Shown here one piece after another: positions 63,871 to 64,000 of a stretch of 64,000 nt of DNA. The stretch is from Umbilicaria muhlenbergii (Eukaryota; Ascomycota; Lecanoromycetes; Umbilicariales; Umbilicariaceae): the NCBI GenBank assembly GCA_000611775.1, contig KK106981.1, positions 2,213,893 to 2,277,892 on the forward strand. Reading direction: 5' to 3'. Within the stretch, counting starts at the first letter, position 1. Each line of letters begins with the position of its first letter. The translations under genes and the position numbers were made by a program. A model generated the notes under the pieces. It ran no database searches and was not told where the DNA came from. It saw only the letters and a program-made list of their open reading frames with translations.

Positions 63871-64000
63871 AAAGAAAGCTGACAGTGATCATAAGCACAT
63901 GTAGTATTATCATTTAGAACATGACCTTCAGGAGAGCCTCAAGCAAGATGATTAAAAATGATGCATTTATCAAGTTAAAAGAACTGATAAGATCATGACA
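63871..64000. other. Sequence after the Prp28 fragment, unassigned
   Basis: About 130 bp to the window edge with no recognised feature. Confidence 0.4.

Noticed and set aside
1-64000. TGA read as Trp (altered genetic code)
   Set aside because: TGA sits at Trp positions in many elements and lets frames run on. But TGA also replaces Arg CGA in Prp28 motif VI, TAA and TAG replace Gln, one site shows TGG, TGA and TAG in different LINE copies (near 27692, 9301 and 36217), and TGG still occurs. Mutation explains all of this.
1-64000. Functional small genes in the many open stretches of 60-135 codons
   Set aside because: Nearly all are surviving pieces of LINE or gypsy frames, or antisense shadows of them (for example 40009-40296 and 63133-63423). 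None has its own convincing start and domain.
1-64000. Mitochondrial or bacterial origin
   Set aside because: Low G+C and frequent TGA could suggest this, but chromoviruses, LINEs and a spliceosomal helicase fragment point to a fungal nuclear genome.
1-64000. Centromere or subtelomere identity
   Set aside because: AT-rich hypermutated transposon blocks do form some fungal centromeres, but no telomere repeat or positional evidence is visible, and sequence alone cannot show CENP-A binding.
1-64000. tRNA or rRNA genes
   Set aside because: I saw no tRNA-like arms with internal promoter boxes or conserved rRNA blocks on either strand; a dedicated covariance search was not possible.

Overview
This window looks like a repeat-rich, AT-rich block from the nuclear genome of a filamentous ascomycete. 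Three things support this. LINE copies of the fungal Tad1 type have an ORF1 with CCHC knuckles and an ORF2 with endonuclease, reverse transcriptase and RNase H. Several Ty3/gypsy chromoviruses are present. At the right end is a decayed fragment that matches the C-terminal helicase domain of the spliceosomal DEAD-box protein Prp28. I see no intact gene, rRNA, tRNA or CRISPR array. Every recognisable reading frame is broken by C-to-T and G-to-A transitions, mostly CGA or TGG turned into TGA and CAA or CAG turned into TAA or TAG. This is RIP-like hypermutation, but the context is unusual: CpG is almost erased while CpA stays common.

Layout, left half (1-37828). Nested LINE copies: A (1-3690), B (5744-9610 with a 3' piece at 15646-16830), C (16835-17260 plus 25284-29299), D (minus, 31391-32625) and E (32626-37828). 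Minus-strand LINE 5'-end fragments lie at 3697-4930 and 29300-30160. Inserted into these are gypsy element I (9611-15645, no LTRs seen) and the complete gypsy element II (17261-25283, 206-bp LTRs, 5-bp target duplication, chromodomain). Two families of short non-coding DNA elements are also present. One is a CpG-rich hAT-type MITE, 672 bp in both copies, with an 8-bp target duplication at one of them. The other is an approximately 870-bp element with long inverted repeats and a 2-bp target duplication, present in the pol genes of both gypsy elements. A ten-unit minisatellite lies at 30692-31285.

Middle (37829-46610). Three partial minus-strand gypsy elements (V, III and IV, from left to right) abut one another and end near a relic of the long-inverted-repeat element.

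Right half (46611-64000). A minus-strand DNA transposon relic with a Plavaka-like (CACTA-related) transposase lies at about 51650-55080, with an unidentified minus-strand coding relic beside it. A pyrimidine-rich repeat region follows, then a plus-strand SNF2-type helicase relic (57500-61050), an unidentified frame holding an exact 324-bp in-frame tandem duplication, and the Prp28 fragment (about 62990-63870). Clusters of the motif TTCATTGAA in both orientations lie outside the transposase/SNF2 pair and suggest, without proving, that the two belonged to one large DNA transposon.

Nothing here is likely to make a functional protein. The value of the window lies in its insertion history and in the mutation spectrum that can be read from it.
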